Of a stretch of 7,756 nucleotides of DNA, positions 4,912-7,756 are shown in pieces (within the stretch, counting starts at the first letter, position 1; each line of letters opens with the position of its first letter). The stretch comes from a bacterium (GTDB lineage: Bacteria; Bacteroidota; Bacteroidia; Bacteroidales; Bacteroidaceae), in the NCBI GenBank assembly GCA_004559785.1, contig SFXD01000089.1:1-7756 (forward strand), written 5' to 3'. Under the pieces are notes generated by a model, which saw only the letters and a list, made by a program, of their open reading frames with translations, was not told where the DNA came from and did not search any database. Position numbers and translations under genes: made by a program.

Positions 4912-6141
4912 TTATGACAGTATCCTATCCTTGGCAAGAAACGCCACCACCCACGAGAGCGGAGCCATCAGTGCGGCTACGAGGAAATAAGTGCCGTATC
5001 CTAGTCCGTATGCCAATGCCCCGCTGACAGCCATGGCAGGGAGCATGCACAATGCGATGGCTGGCACGTGCAGCAGGTTTACCGTGCTTAGGCTACGGCC
5101 TCCCGACAAGTTATCCACAAGCACGCCGCACGCACTGAGTCCCAGCCCAAACGTCAGCTGGGCAGCACAGGTGCAGACGCAAAGCCACGCGAGCGACTGC
5201 GGCGGGAAGTACGACATCAGCAAGTATACCACTGGCGAGAATCCCAGCGCTACCACCAGATGCCAAAACACCCTGCGTATACCAACCGAGGACACCAGCC
5301 AGTAGCCAAAAGCGATGCCAATGCAGAATGCAAGTACGCCAACCGTGCCCTGAGCGAAACCTATTTCCTGAATGGTGCAGCCCAAACCACCTGCATCCCT
5401 GCCATCGAGCAGGAAAAGAACACGGGTATGGAACATCAGGCCCTGAGGCAACAGCAATGCGAATAGCGTAAGGACGGCAAGCAGCTGGTATGGCCGGCAA
5501 AGGAGGCTCGCAGCCCCGGACACGGCATTGCCGGCAACAGCACAGGAGCAGTCAGACACCCTGTGTACCGCTACTCGCCTGAAGCTGGCAATATGGTAGA
5601 GCGTAGTCACCAGAAAGACACCTGCCATGAGATAGCATCCCATGGCCCATGCCCTGGGTATCTGGCGGAAAAAGACTTCCATCCCCCCTACCACCAATAT
5701 GAGAGCACCATACGTGAACGCAACCACCAACTGGGAACTGACCATCCTTGGGTAGTCGTAGTAGCGTCGCTGAGTGGGATGGAACACGCTCTCGTAGTAC
5801 ATGCGGGCAAGCAGTTCGTGCCACGAGCACAACAGTCCCACCGCCATCAGCATGGCAAAAACGCAATGCACGCCAAGGCGGAAAGATGCCGACAACCCGA
5901 ACAGCGACACACATAGCAGAGACTCAGAGACATGCAGCCAACGCCCGTAATGCCCCATGGCACGTACCCTGCCGAAGAGGAACGACTTCAGCACCCATGG
6001 AACGAAGAGCATGGAAGACATGAAAACCGCCCATTCGCCCGATACGCCCAACTGAACGAACATCAGCAAGGAGACAAAGGTCACCATCGCCGAAGGGATT
6101 TCCCCGGCAGCGAATATCGTCAGCAGACGCTGGTCTCCCAT
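4912..6141 (-). CDS. MFS permease, AmpG-like (possible muropeptide transporter)
   Basis: This 409-residue, very hydrophobic protein has about 12 membrane segments, roughly at 14-32, 37-56, 70-87, 90-110, 133-152, 163-183, 213-235, 257-282, 289-309, 316-338, 355-377 and 381-402, with a longer central loop near 185-212 as in the major facilitator superfamily. The segment FVPWVLKSFLFGRV followed by a basic loop (residues 46-67) resembles the VFKFLWSPLMDR region of AmpG, the inner-membrane permease for anhydro-muropeptides in proteobacteria. The resemblance is by eye only. The start at 6141 is 13 bases after the proS stop, so the two genes are probably co-transcribed. The downstream NlpC/P60 and dipeptide epimerase genes make muropeptide or murein-peptide transport the best guess. 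Another peptide, sugar or drug substrate is possible. Confidence 0.8.
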   Translation of the reverse strand: MGDQRLLTIFAAGEIPSAMVTFVSLLMFVQLGVSGEWAVFMSSMLFVPWVLKSFLFGRVRAMGHYGRWLHVSESLLCVSLFGLSASFRLGVHCVFAMLMAVGLLCSWHELLARMYYESVFHPTQRRYYDYPRMVSSQLVVAFTYGALILVVGGMEVFFRQIPRAWAMGCYLMAGVFLVTTLYHIASFRRVAVHRVSDCSCAVAGNAVSGAASLLCRPYQLLAVLTLFALLLPQGLMFHTRVLFLLDGRDAGGLGCTIQEIGFAQGTVGVLAFCIGIAFGYWLVSSVGIRRVFWHLVVALGFSPVVYLLMSYFPPQSLAWLCVCTCAAQLTFGLGLSACGVLVDNLSGGRSLSTVNLLHVPAIALCMLPAMAVSGALAYGLGYGTYFLVAALMAPLSWVVAFLAKDRILS

Positions 6142-6154
6142 AATCAGCGCTACA

Positions 6155-7633
6155 TCAATACGAACGGGCTATCAAGACGCGAGCCTTGGCAGGCTTGCCG
6201 CTCACCATGTCCACGCCAGGGGTCTGCTCCACGCCGAAGGGCACGCAACGGATGGTTGCCTGTGTCTCCTCCTTGATACGTGCCTCCGTCTCGGCAGTCC
6301 CGTCCCAATGGCACAGGAAGAAACCTCCGTCCTTGACCTTCTGCTTGAACTCCTCGTAGTCCTCACATTCGTAGATGTGGGCATCCCTGTATTCCTTTGC
6401 CTTTTGGAAAATGTTGCGCTGTATCTCGCCGAGCAAACCTTTAACGTATTCCTCGATGCCCTCGACGGGTAGGTTCTGCTTCTCAAGCGTGTCCCTGCGC
6501 ATGACTTCCACCAAGCCCTGCTCCAGGTCGCGCGCACCGAGCACTATGCGTACGGGGACTCCCTTCAGCTCGTAGTCGGCAAACTTGAATCCCGGTCGCC
6601 TGTTGTCGGCATTGTCGTACTTGACGGACACGCCCAGTTCCTTCAGGCGTGCCACGATGGCTGCCGCCCTTGCGTCCAGTTGCTCCATCTGCGCCGGCTT
6701 GCCTATAGGAATTATCACCACCTGCAAGGGAGCCAAGGCAGGAGGCAACACCAGTCCGTTGTCGTCGGAATGCGTCATGATGAGGGCTCCCATCAGCCTG
6801 GTGCTCACGCCCCAGCTCGTAGCCCATGCGTACTCGGGCTTGTTCTCCTTGTTGAGGAACTGCACATCGAAAGCCTTGCCGAAATTCTGCCCCAGGAAAT
6901 GACTGGTGCCACTCTGCAAAGCCTTGCCGTCCTGCATCATAGCCTCGATGGTATAGGTGTCGAGTGCGCCGGCGAAACGCTCCGTCTCGCTCTTCACTCC
7001 CTGAACCACAGGCACCGCCATATAGTTCTCGGCAAAGTCGGCATACACCTTCAGCATCTGCTGGGCACGTGCCTCAGCCTCCTCGCGAGAGGCATGGGCG
7101 GTGTGTCCCTCCTGCCAGAGGAACTCGCTCGTGCGCAGGAAGAGCCTGGTGCGCATCTCCCATCTCATGACGTTGCACCACTGGTTTACCAGCAGGGGAA
7201 GGTCGCGATACGACTGTATCCAATTCTTGAATGTGTTCCAAATGATAGTCTCCGACGTGGGACGTATGATGAGTTCCTCCTCCAGACGAGCAGCAGGATC
7301 CACCACCACACCATCATGGGTCTCGTTCGTCTTCAGACGATAATGGGTAACCACCGCACACTCCTTGGCGAAGCCTTCCACATGCTCTGCCTCCTTGCTA
7401 AGGAAACTCTTGGGGATGAGCAGGGGGAAGTAGGCGTTCTGCACTCCCGTCTCCTTGAACATGTCATCGAGTATGCGCTGCATCTTCTCCCATATAGCAT
7501 ACCCGTATGGCTTTATCACCATGCATCCACGCACGTCAGACTGCTCTGCCAAGTCTGCCTTCACCACCAATTCGTTGTACCACTTGCTGTAGTCCTCGCT
7601 ACGCTTTGTAAGGAAATCCAATTCTTTTGCCAT
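6155..7633 (-). CDS. proS: Prolyl-tRNA synthetase, type 3 (archaeal/eukaryotic-like)
   Basis: ProS charges tRNA-Pro with proline in the cytoplasm. The 492-residue product has the short class II architecture without the editing insertion of the Escherichia coli-type enzyme. An N-terminal catalytic domain (about 1-295) contains LIIRPTSETIIW (120s), RWEMRTRLFLRTSEFLWQEG (157-176, motif 2), SGTSHFLGQNF (241-251) and GVSTRLMGALIMTHSD (motif 3, Arg279). An anticodon-binding domain follows (about 302-400). The C-terminal domain carries scattered cysteines (423, 441, 463), of the kind that bind zinc in this type, and ends in ARSY, matching the usual terminal Tyr. Length and both ends agree with intact family members. 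It is the first gene of the six-gene minus-strand run and is preceded by a good -7 box at 7709-7702. Confidence 0.97.
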   Translation of the reverse strand: MAKELDFLTKRSEDYSKWYNELVVKADLAEQSDVRGCMVIKPYGYAIWEKMQRILDDMFKETGVQNAYFPLLIPKSFLSKEAEHVEGFAKECAVVTHYRLKTNETHDGVVVDPAARLEEELIIRPTSETIIWNTFKNWIQSYRDLPLLVNQWCNVMRWEMRTRLFLRTSEFLWQEGHTAHASREEAEARAQQMLKVYADFAENYMAVPVVQGVKSETERFAGALDTYTIEAMMQDGKALQSGTSHFLGQNFGKAFDVQFLNKENKPEYAWATSWGVSTRLMGALIMTHSDDNGLVLPPALAPLQVVIIPIGKPAQMEQLDARAAAIVARLKELGVSVKYDNADNRRPGFKFADYELKGVPVRIVLGARDLEQGLVEVMRRDTLEKQNLPVEGIEEYVKGLLGEIQRNIFQKAKEYRDAHIYECEDYEEFKQKVKDGGFFLCHWDGTAETEARIKEETQATIRCVPFGVEQTPGVDMVSGKPAKARVLIARSY

Positions 7634-7701
7634 ATCTTGAAAATCGTTTGTCTTGACTGTTAATTTAGGGGATATTCTTCCTATTAGTTGTTAAACGACC
7701 A

Positions 7702-7709
7702 CAAAAGTA
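7702..7709 (-). promoter_or_regulatory. Candidate -7 box (TACTTTTG) for proS
   Basis: On the minus strand, positions 7709-7702 read TACTTTTG, an exact match to the Bacteroidetes -7 consensus TAnnTTTG, just after a run of nine T residues. It lies 68 bases upstream of the proS start, leaving a leader of roughly 60 bases. A -33 TTTG at the standard spacing is not evident; the region there is T-rich. Confidence 0.6.
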
Positions 7710-7756
7710 CAAAAAAAAACGCTTATCCCCGTTCCGCAAGACAATAAATTTATCTA

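Noticed and set aside
6680..7663. Plus-strand open frame of 327 codons opposite proS
   Set aside because: It is a shadow of a strongly conserved synthetase gene, with no motif or plausible start of its own.
1..7756. RNA genes, CRISPR arrays, insertion sequences or attachment sites
   Set aside because: No tRNA-like cloverleaf, spaced repeat array, transposase or terminal inverted repeat was seen. xerD here is a chromosomal housekeeping type and not evidence of a mobile element.

Overview
The window looks like Bacteroidales DNA. The supporting signs are TAnnTTTG-type -7 promoter boxes, scarce Shine-Dalgarno sequences, a type 3 (archaeal/eukaryotic-like) prolyl-tRNA synthetase, and a divergent xerD/aroQ pair of the kind found in Bacteroides, Parabacteroides and Prevotella relatives. 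Genus cannot be fixed by eye. The left 650 bases read most like the Parabacteroides/Tannerella side of the order, and the right 7.1 kb like a more GC-rich, Prevotella-like genome.

Left block (1 to about 648). The N-terminal part of xerD runs leftward off the window edge. A divergent aroQ (type II 3-dehydroquinate dehydratase) starts at 441 but is broken twice: an in-frame TAA replaces codon 41, and homology ends abruptly after codon 69, just before the second half of the active site. Both genes have a candidate Bacteroidetes -7 box in the 108-base gap between them. The two boxes face each other across a strong GC hairpin.

Right block (684 to 7633). Six genes lie on the minus strand, in transcription order: proS (promoter box at 7709-7702), an AmpG-like MFS permease (13 bases later), a VOC-fold lipoprotein, an exported YkfC-like NlpC/P60 endopeptidase, a dipeptide epimerase with a twin-arginine-type leader (1 base after the endopeptidase stop), and an exported transglutaminase-like protein. 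The last of these ends only about 36 bases from the broken end of aroQ.

Apart from proS, the right block reads as a cell-wall peptide salvage cluster. The NlpC/P60 enzyme would release L-Ala-D-Glu from muropeptides, the enolase-superfamily epimerase would convert it to L-Ala-L-Glu, and the AmpG-like permease would move muropeptides or products across the inner membrane. The VOC lipoprotein and the transglutaminase-like protein are unassigned partners. The unusual point is that the epimerase, normally cytoplasmic, seems to be exported like its neighbours. The most suspicious point is the abrupt join inside aroQ, which is either a real rearrangement or an assembly chimera.
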